From contig CACHLB010000001.1 of the NCBI GenBank assembly GCA_902580505.1, positions 117,324 through 181,323 of the forward strand: DNA of 64,000 nt, read 5' to 3'. The notes beneath the pieces were generated by a model. That model saw only the letters and a program-made list of their open reading frames with translations. It had not been told where the DNA came from and did not search any database. Shown here in pieces: positions 7,867 to 16,578 of this stretch (positions within the stretch are counted from its first letter, which is position 1; every line of letters starts with the position of its first letter). Both the position numbers and the translations under genes were made by a program. This DNA comes from an uncultured Pelagibacteraceae bacterium (GTDB lineage Bacteria > Pseudomonadota > Alphaproteobacteria > Pelagibacterales > Pelagibacteraceae).

Positions 7867-9198
7867 TTAAAAACCTAAACTTTTACCCATTATTTTGTCA
7901 GGTAGCCAAGTTACAATCTCAGGAAAAATACACAAAATAAGTATAGCTAAAGCCATAATTATCATAAATGGTATAGATCCCTTTAAAATTTCTGACAAAC
8001 TAACATCTGGTGTTATGCCTTTGATTATATAAAGGTTTAATCCAACAGGTGGGGTAATAAGGCCGATTTCCATATTAATTGTAAACACAATTGCAAACCA
8101 GTACGGATCAAATCCCAGTTGAGTTATAACTGGTAATAATATTGCTGAAGTCATAACAATAACAGCAACTGGTGGTAAAAAGAAACCTGCAATCAAAAGA
8201 AATATATTTATTAAAATAAATACTACCCATTTATTAGAACTCATCTCTACCATGCTTTGAGCTAATGATTGAGTTACGTAAAGTTGAGATAATGTAAATG
8301 CAAAAAGATATGAAGCTGCGATGATAAACATTATCATCACACTTTCTTTCATTGAAACTTTAACAATATTCCATATTTTTTTTGGTTGGTAAATTTTGTA
8401 AACAACAGCAATTAAGACAAAAACTAAAAAAGCTCCAACACCTGAAGCCTCAGATGGGGTAGCAACACCACCATATAAAACATATAAGACACCAGCAATG
8501 ATTGCTAAGAAAGGAAGTATCCTTGGTAGAACTTCAATTTTTTCTTTGAAAGTTGGAGGTGTTCTATTTTTTAAAGCTTTAGCTGAGTCTTTATCAATAA
8601 AGTAACTGTGTATCAGTGCCCAGATAGCGAACATACCTGCAAGCATAAATCCAGGTATCAATCCGCTTAAAAATAATCTTCCAATTGATGTTCCAGTTGC
8701 AATTCCATAAACAATTAAAACAATACTTGGAGGTATTAATACTCCTAAAGTTCCTCCTGCTGCTATGGTTCCTGTTGCAATTTGATCTGAGTATCCTCTT
8801 TTTCTCATTTCAGGAATTCCCATAGTGCCAATTGCAGCACAGGTTGCAGGACTTGATCCACTTAGTGCAGCAAAAATTGAACAAGCTCCTATATTAGAAA
8901 TAACTAGTCCTCCAGGTACTCTCCATAGCCATCTATCCAATCCTGTATATAAATCTTTTCCTGCTGGAGAATTTGCTACTGCCATTCCCATTAAAATAAA
9001 CATTGGTATTGAAAGAAGAACAAATGAATTTAAGCCTGCATAGAAAGTTTCAGCAAAAACATCTAGCATTTGAAAACCTTCGAAAGCAACTAAAAGAGCT
9101 ATTGATACAAAGCTTAAACCAAAAGCAATTGGTATTCCGGAAAATAATACTATCAAAGTAAAAACAGCAACAATTATTGCAATTATTAATGGATCCAT
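7867..9198 (-). CDS. dctM: TRAP transporter large permease (DctM)
   Basis: Large membrane subunit of a tripartite ATP-independent periplasmic transporter, energised by the sodium or proton gradient. The 443 residues form about 12 hydrophobic segments with the family's SIPMFILMG and GGTLGVLIPPSI signatures and the C-terminal GLITPPVGLNLY. The start overlaps the dctQ stop (TAATG). Substrate is not readable from this subunit, but the downstream malonyl-CoA decarboxylase points to a dicarboxylate or 3-carbon acid. Confidence 0.96.
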   Translation of the reverse strand: MDPLIIAIIVAVFTLIVLFSGIPIAFGLSFVSIALLVAFEGFQMLDVFAETFYAGLNSFVLLSIPMFILMGMAVANSPAGKDLYTGLDRWLWRVPGGLVISNIGACSIFAALSGSSPATCAAIGTMGIPEMRKRGYSDQIATGTIAAGGTLGVLIPPSIVLIVYGIATGTSIGRLFLSGLIPGFMLAGMFAIWALIHSYFIDKDSAKALKNRTPPTFKEKIEVLPRILPFLAIIAGVLYVLYGGVATPSEASGVGAFLVFVLIAVVYKIYQPKKIWNIVKVSMKESVMIMFIIAASYLFAFTLSQLYVTQSLAQSMVEMSSNKWVVFILINIFLLIAGFFLPPVAVIVMTSAILLPVITQLGFDPYWFAIVFTINMEIGLITPPVGLNLYIIKGITPDVSLSEILKGSIPFMIIMALAILILCIFPEIVTWLPDKIMGKSLGF

Positions 9199-9692
9199 TA
9201 GTTAGTATCCTTTTCGTCTGAAAGCTTAATAATTTCTGCTATATATTGTAAAATCATTAATGCAGCACCTATCATCATTGAAGAATATGGAACCCACAAT
9301 GGAGGATCCCAAACCGTTCCTGTTGAGTAATTTTTAGTAAACGCTTCCTCAACCATTAAAAAACCAAAATAGAATAAAATTAAGAAGAATAATAAACTGA
9401 CTAATGAGGTAAAAATTTTAAGTCTTAATATATTTTTTTTTGATAAAAAATCGTAAATCCACTCCATGCTGACATGAGCTTTTTCACTTAAAACATATGC
9501 ACTTCCTATAAATGTTGAAGCAACTAGAAGCATTGTAACTAGCTCTGTTTGCCACGTTATTGCTCTTTGAAAAAAGTATCTCTCGAAAACTAATTCTACG
9601 ATTACAAGAATTGATAAGAGTAAAGCTAAAACAGCAAAAGCTCCACAAGCTCTTGCAACATAATCACAGAATTTTAAGTATTTTTCTTTCAT
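9198..9692 (-). CDS. dctQ: TRAP transporter small permease (DctQ)
   Basis: Small four-helix membrane subunit of the TRAP carrier (164 aa). The family's ERYFFQRAITWQTELVTMLL region lies around residues 36-55. It pairs with DctM (stop/start overlap TAATG). Its ATG follows directly on the T-run of an intercistronic hairpin. The only Shine-Dalgarno-like sequence, AGGGG, is buried in the 3' arm of that hairpin, so translation of dctQ is probably restrained relative to dctP. Confidence 0.94.
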   Translation of the reverse strand: MKEKYLKFCDYVARACGAFAVLALLLSILVIVELVFERYFFQRAITWQTELVTMLLVASTFIGSAYVLSEKAHVSMEWIYDFLSKKNILRLKIFTSLVSLLFFLILFYFGFLMVEEAFTKNYSTGTVWDPPLWVPYSSMMIGAALMILQYIAEIIKLSDEKDTN

Positions 9693-9697
9693 AAAAA

Positions 9698-9728
9698 AAC
9701 CCCTACTTATAGAGAATAAATAGGGGTT
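9698..9728 (-). terminator. Intercistronic hairpin with T-run between dctP and dctQ
   Basis: On the minus strand AACCCCTA pairs with TAGGGGTT (8 bp, 15-nt loop). The 3' arm runs into seven T residues that lead straight into the dctQ ATG. This has the form of an intrinsic terminator/attenuator placed after the binding-protein gene. The AGGGG in the 3' arm is also the dctQ ribosome-binding site, so the fold hides it. Confidence 0.8.
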
Positions 9729-9742
9729 CTTTATATATTATT

Positions 9743-10753
9743 TTATTTAACTGCTAAAGCCATTTCCATTAGCTTATCGCCACCTGGAACTTTTTCAGCA
9801 AAAGCTTTGTGAGATGATTTTATTGCAATATCAACCCATGCAGCGTGATCCTTAGCATCCATATACACTAATTTAACACCTGCAGCTTTATATGCTTCCT
9901 CAAACTTTTTATCTAAGTTTTCTACTTGTGCAGTCATATATTTCTCAGCAACTTTTCCAGCTTTCATTAAAGCCACTTGTTGGCTTGAATTTAAAGCATT
10001 GTAGCTTTTCTTAGACATTAAAATTGGCTCATACATAAACCATAAACCAAATTTCCCTGGAGGAGTTGCACATTTTACTTGTTCATATATTTTGTAACTC
10101 ACAAAACTTCCTGAACTAGTATTTGCACCTGTTAATACACCAGTTTGTAATCCAGTGTAAATTTCAGATGATGGCATACTTTGAATACCTGCGCCAGCAG
10201 CCTCTAACATTTGGTTGAAAGCTTTCCCTGCAGCTCTCATCACTTGTCCTTTAGCATCACTTGGATTTTTGATACATTTAGTTTTTGATGCGAAACCACC
10301 ACCTAACCATGCATCAGATAGTACTACAACACCAGCATCACTGATTATTTTTTTAATCTCAGTCATCATTGGACCTTTATTAAATCTCAATGCATGCTCA
10401 TGATTTTTTACAGTTCCTGGCATCAATGTAGCATCAAACTCTGGATGGAATTTTGATGCATAAGCTAATGGGAAAGCAGAAATATCTAATTGACCTGTAG
10501 TCATAGGTTTCCACTGTTCTTTTGGCTTATAAAGTGACTTAGCTGGATAAATTCTAATTTCTAAATCAACGTTTGCTTTTTTTACTTCATCAGCAATAAT
10601 TTGTACCATTTCATGACGTGGGTCAAAAGAGCCATCAGCTCTTGGTGTTCCTGGCCATTGGTGACTTGCTTTTAATGTAACTGCATATGCAGATCCTACT
10701 ATTGAAAAAGCTATCATTATTGAAGACAAATATAATGTTATTTTTCTTAACAT
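9743..10753 (-). CDS. dctP: TRAP transporter solute-binding protein (DctP)
   Basis: Periplasmic substrate-binding subunit of the TRAP system. The ORF track starts at 10903, but the first 50 residues overlap the divergent CoA-transferase gene and look non-coding. The ATG at 10753 follows GGGGAAAA and begins a good signal peptide, MLRKITLYLSSIMIAFS, ending near SAYA, which gives about 336 aa, normal for DctP. The conserved carboxylate-binding Arg lies in GQVMRAAG. It is first in the operon. The hairpin behind it probably gives the usual excess of binding protein over permeases. Substrate is unproven; malonate or another short diacid fits the context. Confidence 0.94.
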   Translation of the reverse strand: MLRKITLYLSSIMIAFSIVGSAYAVTLKASHQWPGTPRADGSFDPRHEMVQIIADEVKKANVDLEIRIYPAKSLYKPKEQWKPMTTGQLDISAFPLAYASKFHPEFDATLMPGTVKNHEHALRFNKGPMMTEIKKIISDAGVVVLSDAWLGGGFASKTKCIKNPSDAKGQVMRAAGKAFNQMLEAAGAGIQSMPSSEIYTGLQTGVLTGANTSSGSFVSYKIYEQVKCATPPGKFGLWFMYEPILMSKKSYNALNSSQQVALMKAGKVAEKYMTAQVENLDKKFEEAYKAAGVKLVYMDAKDHAAWVDIAIKSSHKAFAEKVPGGDKLMEMALAVK

Positions 10754-10835
10754 AGTTTTCCCCTTTTTATTTATAATGATGATATTAAATTGAACTTGAG
10801 CAGAAGAGTCAATATAAGGAAATGACGTACTTATT

Positions 10836-11978
10836 ATGGATGGTCCTTTAAAAAATTTATTAGTTGTTGATCTTACTAGGGTTTTAGTAGGTCCATATTG
10901 CACAATGATCTTATCTGATCTCGGTGCACGTGTAATTAAAGTAGAAGCACCGGAAATTGGTGACGATTCAAGAAAATTTGGACCTTTTGTAAAAGACTAT
11001 TCAGCATATTTTATGTCACTTAACAGAGGAAAAGAAAGTATTGCTCTTAATTTAAAAAATGAAGATGATAAAAAAATCTTTGATAAAATTTTAGCAAAAG
11101 CAGATATTTTAGTAGAAAATTTTAAACCAGGCACATTAGAAAAATGGGGATATGGCTGGAAAGATGTAAGCAAAAAATATCCAAAATTAATATATGCATC
11201 TGCATCTGGTTTCGGTCAAACTGGCCCTTTAAAAGAATTGCCAGCTTATGACATGGTCGTTCAGGGAATGGGTGGACTGATGAGTGTCACAGGTCATCCA
11301 AATAGTGAACCAACAAGAGTTGGAACATCTATTGGTGACATTACAGCAGGACTTTTTACTGCAATCGGAATTAATGCAGCTTTGTATGATAGACAAAAAA
11401 CAGGTAAGGGAATGTTTATAGATGTTTCAATGTTAGACTGCCAAATTGCGATTTTAGAAAATGCAATTGCAAGATATTTATCTAAAAATGAAATTCCTAA
11501 ACCAATGGGATCTAGACATCCTTCAATCGCTCCTTTTGAGGCATTTAAAACAAAAGATAGTTATATAATCATTGCTGCAGGTAACGATAAATTATATGAA
11601 AAACTTTGTGAAGTATTAGGAATACCTGAAATGGTCAGTGATAAAAGATTTAATACCAATTCACTAAGATGTGAAAATATGAATGAACTAAAATCAATTT
11701 TTGAAGATAAACTTTCTTTAAAAAATACTTCTGAATGGATAAGTGAAATGGAAAAATTAAAAATACCATGTGGACCGATATTTAATATTAAAGAAGCGGT
11801 AGAAAATCCTCAAGTCGAAGCAAGAAACATGATTGTTAAAGCTTATCATAAAGTAGTTGGTGATTTTAAATTAGCAGGCAATCCTATAAAAATGTCTTCA
11901 TACGAAGATAAAAGTACTAGAGGGGATATTCCTGATCTAGATGAACACAGGGAACAAATATTAAAAGAGTTTTCCTAA
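10836..11978 (+). CDS. Family III CoA-transferase (CaiB/BaiF)
   Basis: Transfers CoA between carboxylic acids by way of mixed-anhydride and aspartyl-CoA intermediates (380 aa, typical length). The N-terminal LVVDLTRVLVGPYCTMILSDLGARVIKVE signature region, VENFKPG and the catalytic Asp in TSIGDIT (about residue 168) are all present. It is divergent from dctP with 82 bp between starts. Its neighbourhood (TRAP carrier, malonyl-CoA decarboxylase) makes malonate or a similar acid a reasonable acceptor, but the family is broad. Its stop codon directly abuts that of rpoZ on the other strand. Confidence 0.92.
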   Translation: MDGPLKNLLVVDLTRVLVGPYCTMILSDLGARVIKVEAPEIGDDSRKFGPFVKDYSAYFMSLNRGKESIALNLKNEDDKKIFDKILAKADILVENFKPGTLEKWGYGWKDVSKKYPKLIYASASGFGQTGPLKELPAYDMVVQGMGGLMSVTGHPNSEPTRVGTSIGDITAGLFTAIGINAALYDRQKTGKGMFIDVSMLDCQIAILENAIARYLSKNEIPKPMGSRHPSIAPFEAFKTKDSYIIIAAGNDKLYEKLCEVLGIPEMVSDKRFNTNSLRCENMNELKSIFEDKLSLKNTSEWISEMEKLKIPCGPIFNIKEAVENPQVEARNMIVKAYHKVVGDFKLAGNPIKMSSYEDKSTRGDIPDLDEHREQILKEFS

Positions 11979-12506
11979 TTAAGAATTATTTTCTTCGTCG
12001 CTCGCGTTATCTGCAACTTGCTCTTCTGCTTCAGAAACTTGATCTAATGAAACGTCATCACTTTCTTCAGCTTCACTTGGAGCTTCTACATTAACATCGG
12101 GTTGTGCTGAGGGTGATAGTTCAGCAAGATCTTCTTTTGAAACTTGAATTTTTTCAGGGATTTTTCTAGCTCTTTTTGAAGGAAGAATTGGTACACCACT
12201 TTTTGAGATTTCACCTTTGTATTGATTTTCAAAATCATCACCAATATCTTCATCTTCCTCAGCAGTATCATCAATTTGTTCTACATGTTTTCTAAGTTTG
12301 TAAACTGCAGACTCTGTTAAATCTGGAACTTTAATTGTCTCTTCGGCTATTTCTCTTAAAGCAATAACTGTGTGCTTATCGTTATCTCTATCTAATGTAG
12401 GTTCAATTCCTGAATTAAGTTGTGTAGCTCTTTCTTTAGCAACCAAAACTAATTCATAAGGGCTATCTACTTTGTCTATACAGTCTTCAACGGTAACTCT
12501 TGCCAT
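11979..12506 (-). CDS. rpoZ: RNA polymerase omega subunit with long acidic tail
   Basis: Small RNA polymerase subunit that aids beta-prime assembly. The first ~70 residues match omega ([20 protein letters not shown], then the ERATQLNSG and VIALREIAE helices). After that comes a ~100-residue low-complexity tail extremely rich in Asp and Glu, bringing the protein to 175 aa compared with about 90-135 in most bacteria. The tail lacks hydrophobic core residues and is probably disordered. The gene is not followed by spoT, as it often is in proteobacteria. It is tail-to-tail with the CoA-transferase, with zero spacing and no terminator between. Confidence 0.93.
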   Translation of the reverse strand: MARVTVEDCIDKVDSPYELVLVAKERATQLNSGIEPTLDRDNDKHTVIALREIAEETIKVPDLTESAVYKLRKHVEQIDDTAEEDEDIGDDFENQYKGEISKSGVPILPSKRARKIPEKIQVSKEDLAELSPSAQPDVNVEAPSEAEESDDVSLDQVSEAEEQVADNASDEENNS

Positions 12507-12547
12507 GGGCGATTAAATATACTCCAAGATCAACAAAATCAAGTGTT

Positions 12548-13756
12548 TTATACTAAAATTGGGTTTAATTTTTTTCTAACTAAAAAAAGAAGAATAAAAG
12601 AAATAAGTATATAAAGTGCAGATATTATAGCAATTTTCTCAATTGAAAATCCGATATCAATTAAAATACCAAAAAGAGCAGTTCCGAAAGCTGTTGAAAA
12701 AACCATAAGTGCAGTGGTCAAAGCTTTAATAGATCCAATATGCTTTACACCATAAACCTCAGCCCAAGTGGAAGATCCCAAAACGTTTGCCAAACCATTT
12801 GATATTCCAATTAAACCTAAAAATATAAATGCAGTAAATTGTGCATCAAAATAAATAATTACAAAAGTCGACAGAAATAAAGGAATATTCATAAAAATTA
12901 AAAGTTTTCGACTTGTGAATTTATCAATTAAGAAACCAGATATTAAAAGTGTAATTACTGAAAATACTGAATATGACATAAATGACTGAGCAATTACAAA
13001 TGGTCCCCAGTTTTTTGACTCGGTTATAAATGATTGGTAAACAAATACACCAGTTGCAATCCAGGGCATGGCCAGCATATTCATACTTACAATATAAAAT
13101 TTATAGTCTTTTATTACTTCAATTCTTTTCCATTGCTTAATATTTTCCTCTTTAAATTCCTCACCTCCTGTGCTTTCTCTTGTATCAAGTTTGACAGTTC
13201 GAACTAAAAAGAATGATGCAAATGGTAGAAATATTAAAATTAAAACAGCAATTAAAGTCCAAATATTTTGCCAGGTTGTTAATGACAACAAAAACACCAT
13301 TAAAACAGGTAAAATAAATTCAGCACTAGATAAACCAAACCAGCAAATACTTAATGCCCTACCCCTTGATTTTGTGAAATATCTTGAAACTGTAGTTGTT
13401 GCAGTATGTGACATCATTCCTTGACCTGAAAATCTCATTAAGAAAATTGCAATGAATAAAAAAACTATTGATGAAATTTTTGAAAAGAAAAAACAAGAAA
13501 ACGATAAAAGTAATGTTACATAGATTGCAAATCGGAAAATATTTATATCATCAATTTTCTTTCCAACCCAAATAAGTAATAAACTACTGCACAATGTTGC
13601 AGATGCATATATTGAGCCAAATTGTCCATGAGTTATAGAGAGTGTCTCTCTAATGCTTGTATTGAATATTCCAAGAAAAAAACTCTGTCCAAAGCTTGAA
13701 AAAAATGTAAATATAAATCCAAATACAATTACTTTTAAACTTAAATTTTTAAACAT
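12548..13756 (-). CDS. Major facilitator superfamily transporter
   Basis: Twelve-helix MFS permease of 402 aa in the inner membrane. The loop between helices 2 and 3 has a degenerate GKKIDD motif (about residues 65-70), and a matching SGFLIDKFTSRK loop occurs in the second half. Helix 4-5 shows RFSGQGMMSHTATTT, as in oxalate/formate or monocarboxylate-type MFS carriers. Substrate cannot be called. Its start codon is only 8 bp from the start codon of the divergent dehydrogenase gene, so promoter elements must lie inside one or both coding regions. Confidence 0.88.
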   Translation of the reverse strand: MFKNLSLKVIVFGFIFTFFSSFGQSFFLGIFNTSIRETLSITHGQFGSIYASATLCSSLLLIWVGKKIDDINIFRFAIYVTLLLSFSCFFFSKISSIVFLFIAIFLMRFSGQGMMSHTATTTVSRYFTKSRGRALSICWFGLSSAEFILPVLMVFLLSLTTWQNIWTLIAVLILIFLPFASFFLVRTVKLDTRESTGGEEFKEENIKQWKRIEVIKDYKFYIVSMNMLAMPWIATGVFVYQSFITESKNWGPFVIAQSFMSYSVFSVITLLISGFLIDKFTSRKLLIFMNIPLFLSTFVIIYFDAQFTAFIFLGLIGISNGLANVLGSSTWAEVYGVKHIGSIKALTTALMVFSTAFGTALFGILIDIGFSIEKIAIISALYILISFILLFLVRKKLNPILV

Positions 13757-13764
13757 AAAAAAAT

Positions 13765-14640
13765 ATGACTTCTAAAGTTGCTTTCATAGGTCTTGGTGTA
13801 ATGGGTTATCCAATGGCAGGATATATATCAAAAGCAGGACATAATGTAACTGTTTTTAACAGAACAAAATCAAAAGCAGAAAAATGGATTGGTGAATACA
13901 AAGGTAATATGGCTGATACACCATCTGAAGCTGCGAAAGATGCTGATTTTATTTTTACCTGTGTTGGGAATGACGATGATTTAAGACAAGTTTCATTAGG
14001 AGAACATGGATTATTTCACAATGCCAAAGAAGGATGCGTATATATAGATAATTCAACAGTGTCTGCTGAAATTTCTAGAGAACTTTATAAAGCTGCAAAA
14101 GATAAAGGATTTGGTTTTTTAGATGCTCCTATATCTGGAGGACAATCAGGTGCTGAAGGTGGAATATTAACTGTCATGGTTGGTGGAGATGAAAATGATT
14201 TTAAAAAAGCAGAGCCAATAATTGATTGTTATAGTAAAAAAGTAACTTTAATCGGACCATCAGGCAGTGGACAACTAACTAAAATGGTTAATCAAATGTG
14301 TATTAGTGGTTTGGTTCAAGGATTATCAGAAGCAGTAAATTTTGGAATTAATGCAGGTTTAGATATGGATAAAGTTATGGAAACTATTTCAAAAGGTGCA
14401 GCTCAATCTTGGCAAATGGAAAATAGATATAAAACTATGGTGGCTGATAAATTTGATTATGGATTTGCTGTAGATTGGATGAGAAAAGATTTAAAAATTT
14501 GTATTGAAGAAGCAAAAAGAAATGGTTCACCTGTACCAGTAACTGAAATTGTTGATGGTTATTATGCAGAAGTTCAAAAAATGGGTGGAAACCGTTGGGA
14601 TAGCTCTAGCTTAATAGCTAGATTAAAAAAGAAAAAATAA
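13765..14640 (+). CDS. 3-Hydroxyisobutyrate dehydrogenase-like NAD(P)-dependent oxidoreductase
   Basis: Beta-hydroxyacid dehydrogenase family (291 aa). The N-terminal Rossmann motif is GLGVMGYPMAG (about 9-19), the substrate loop is DAPISGGQSGAEGG (about 119-132), and the catalytic Lys is in GQLTKMVNQ (about 175). The family includes 3-hydroxyisobutyrate dehydrogenase, tartronate semialdehyde reductase and succinic-semialdehyde/glyoxylate reductases (GLYR); sequence alone does not decide among them. NRT after the second strand favours NADP over NAD. It is followed after 2 nt by the flavin-binding protein gene, so the two are cotranscribed. Confidence 0.9.
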   Translation: MTSKVAFIGLGVMGYPMAGYISKAGHNVTVFNRTKSKAEKWIGEYKGNMADTPSEAAKDADFIFTCVGNDDDLRQVSLGEHGLFHNAKEGCVYIDNSTVSAEISRELYKAAKDKGFGFLDAPISGGQSGAEGGILTVMVGGDENDFKKAEPIIDCYSKKVTLIGPSGSGQLTKMVNQMCISGLVQGLSEAVNFGINAGLDMDKVMETISKGAAQSWQMENRYKTMVADKFDYGFAVDWMRKDLKICIEEAKRNGSPVPVTEIVDGYYAEVQKMGGNRWDSSSLIARLKKKK

Positions 14641-14642
14641 TT

Positions 14643-15248
14643 GTGTCTACCACTGTTCCCTACTACGAGGATTTTTCCGAAATTAAAAAGAAAATTTGGT
14701 TAATGCTAACTGATGCAGTTACTAATAGATCTTCACCATTTAGAATACCTGTTTTTTCGTGTGGAAGTGAAGATAATATTGAAAGTAGAATTGTTGTTCT
14801 TAGAAAATCAGATGAACAAAATAATTTAGTTCAATTTCACAGTGACATTAGATCTGATAAAATTAAAATATTGGAAAAAAACCCAAATTCATCGATGTTA
14901 TTTTATGATAAAGATGAAAAAATACAGGTTAGATTAAAAGTTGAAGCAATTATCAATCACAATAATGATATAACAAAACAATCTTGGGAAAAAACTCAAC
15001 ATATAAGTCGTAAATGTTACTTAGTAGATAATGGACCAGGTACAGAGTCTGATATTCCAACATCTGGTTTAAAACCTGAATTAGATAATTTTGATTACAC
15101 AAAAGAACAAAGCGAAGAAGGATACAAAAACTTTACTGTTATACAGTGTAAAATTAAATCTATAGAATGGTTGTATTTAGCTGCAAAAGGTCATCGAAGA
15201 GCTAGATTTGAGATTGATAGTAATAAAGATACTTGGTTGGTACCGTAA
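14643..15248 (+). CDS. Pyridoxamine 5'-phosphate oxidase-like flavin protein
   Basis: Split-barrel FMN-binding protein of 201 aa resembling the PNPOx family. It starts with GTG two bases after the preceding stop codon. Features are RIVVLRKSDEQ in the FMN phosphate region, FHSDIRSDKIK and a C-terminal WLYLAAKGHRRARF with the His-Arg-Arg pattern of the pyridoxamine oxidase C-terminal region. True PdxH has a fuller substrate-binding segment, so a role in B6 metabolism is possible but not secure. It overlaps the next gene by one base (TAATG). Confidence 0.82.
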   Translation: MSTTVPYYEDFSEIKKKIWLMLTDAVTNRSSPFRIPVFSCGSEDNIESRIVVLRKSDEQNNLVQFHSDIRSDKIKILEKNPNSSMLFYDKDEKIQVRLKVEAIINHNNDITKQSWEKTQHISRKCYLVDNGPGTESDIPTSGLKPELDNFDYTKEQSEEGYKNFTVIQCKIKSIEWLYLAAKGHRRARFEIDSNKDTWLVP

Positions 15249-15643
15249 TGAAAAAATATGAAGCTATGGTTTTGTCATGTATGGATCCAAGGTTTCAGCC
15301 AAAAGTTTTTAATTATTTAAAAAAAAAGAAATTAACTGGAAAATATAGCTCATTTACTATTGCTGGAGCTGCCATCGGAGTAACTTCTAAAAAATTTAAA
15401 AAATGGCAATCTACTTTTTTGGATAATTTATCAACCTCAATAAAGTTACATAATATAGGTAAATTAATAGTAATTAATCATGAAGATTGTGGAGCAGCTA
15501 AAATAGTAAATGGGGGGAAAAAATTTAATTCAGTTATAGAAAAGAAAATACATAACGATTCATTTAAAAAAATTAAACTAATTTTAAATAAAAGATTTCC
15601 TAAATTAAAATTATCTTTTAAAATATTGTCACTAAAAGATTAA
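15248..15643 (+). CDS. Short beta-carbonic anhydrase-like protein
   Basis: 131-residue protein with the zinc signature of beta-carbonic anhydrases: Cys11-Met-Asp13-Pro-Arg15 and His78-x-x-Cys81 in NHEDCGAA. Known beta enzymes are about 180-220 aa and have further active-site helices, which are missing here. It belongs to the short carbonic-anhydrase-related group seen in some alphaproteobacteria, so hydratase activity is uncertain. The ORF track begins at 15233, but the ATG at 15248 overlaps the preceding stop (TAATG) and starts the conserved core (MKKYEAMVLSCMD). It ends 5 nt from the convergent metallopeptidase gene. Confidence 0.78.
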   Translation: MKKYEAMVLSCMDPRFQPKVFNYLKKKKLTGKYSSFTIAGAAIGVTSKKFKKWQSTFLDNLSTSIKLHNIGKLIVINHEDCGAAKIVNGGKKFNSVIEKKIHNDSFKKIKLILNKRFPKLKLSFKILSLKD

Positions 15644-15648
15644 ATTCT

Positions 15649-16578
15649 TTAACTAAAAATATCTTGTATCTTCAAAGACTTGCTTGGAAGTATTTTTTTA
15701 AGATCTTTTCTTTTGTATTTACTTAACCTTTTATAAAATTCATCCAAAGTCATACCAAAAGTATTTTTAAAAGTAGTTTGCCAATTCCAGCCTGATGGTT
15801 GTTTAGCCCTTTGTATCCAGAATTCTCTAAAAACTAATTCAAATGCTTTTTCTTCAGAAATATTATTTTTTTTTAATTCGTTAACTAATGCCAGTACTAT
15901 GAATGCAGAGCCAGCATAATTGCTATCAAATCCATTTTTTTGTGGTGATGTCTTATGTTTTTCGTATAAATGAGGTTCTTTATTAACCTTTTTAATGCTC
16001 CATCTTTTACTCTCTTTAATGTCGCTCTTTAAAAGATCTTTTTTATAATATTGCCTTGAATAGATCTCTTCTAAAACTTTAGCACCTCCCTCGACCAACC
16101 ATTTTGCACTGTTTTCAGACAGACACCTATCTCTATGAGAAAGTGCGATTTGATAAACATGAAAATACTCATGAACAATAACGGTGTAAGTACGAATTTT
16201 ATTAATTGAACTTGTATAATCTTGTGGAAATATATCTAGTTGCATCCATGGTTCAGGTGAATTGCATCCTTCAATACCTGAGTATTTCATATTAGCACGC
16301 TTTTCTGGAAAAGGATTTTTTGTGCTTTGCCATGCAAAGATATCCATATTATAGCCCTGTTTCATGTTTGTTAATTTCATATTACTCTTTACCCAATTGT
16401 TAGTATTCTCATTTATAGGCATAACTTCTTGAACAATATTCATTATATTTTTGAATTCAGTAACCCATTTCTCTGGTAAATTTTCATGCAGGTTATATTT
16501 GAATTTAAATTTTTCTACAGCAACTACTGAAGTAGAATAAAAAACTAAAACGATAAAAATTATAAATATTTTTTTCAT
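15649..16578 (-). CDS. Exported putative zinc metallopeptidase
   Basis: 309-aa protein with an N-terminal signal peptide (hydrophobic residues 3-20, likely cleavage after VVA). It has a gluzincin-type motif: HEYFH at 136-140 gives two His ligands and the catalytic Glu. Glu163 in WLVEGGAKV has the position and context of the third ligand in peptidase-MA-like proteins. This predicts a periplasmic or surface zinc peptidase, but no named family is certain. It starts inside the stop of the DUF1330 gene (ATGA overlap). A large share of the protein outside the motif has no relatives I can name. Confidence 0.7.
   Translation of the reverse strand: MKKIFIIFIVLVFYSTSVVAVEKFKFKYNLHENLPEKWVTEFKNIMNIVQEVMPINENTNNWVKSNMKLTNMKQGYNMDIFAWQSTKNPFPEKRANMKYSGIEGCNSPEPWMQLDIFPQDYTSSINKIRTYTVIVHEYFHVYQIALSHRDRCLSENSAKWLVEGGAKVLEEIYSRQYYKKDLLKSDIKESKRWSIKKVNKEPHLYEKHKTSPQKNGFDSNYAGSAFIVLALVNELKKNNISEEKAFELVFREFWIQRAKQPSGWNWQTTFKNTFGMTLDEFYKRLSKYKRKDLKKILPSKSLKIQDIFS

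Noticed and set aside
10754-10903. N-terminal extension of dctP in the ORF track
   Set aside because: It would overlap the divergent CoA-transferase start and place 50 residues before an obvious signal peptide; the ATG at 10753 has a ribosome-binding site.
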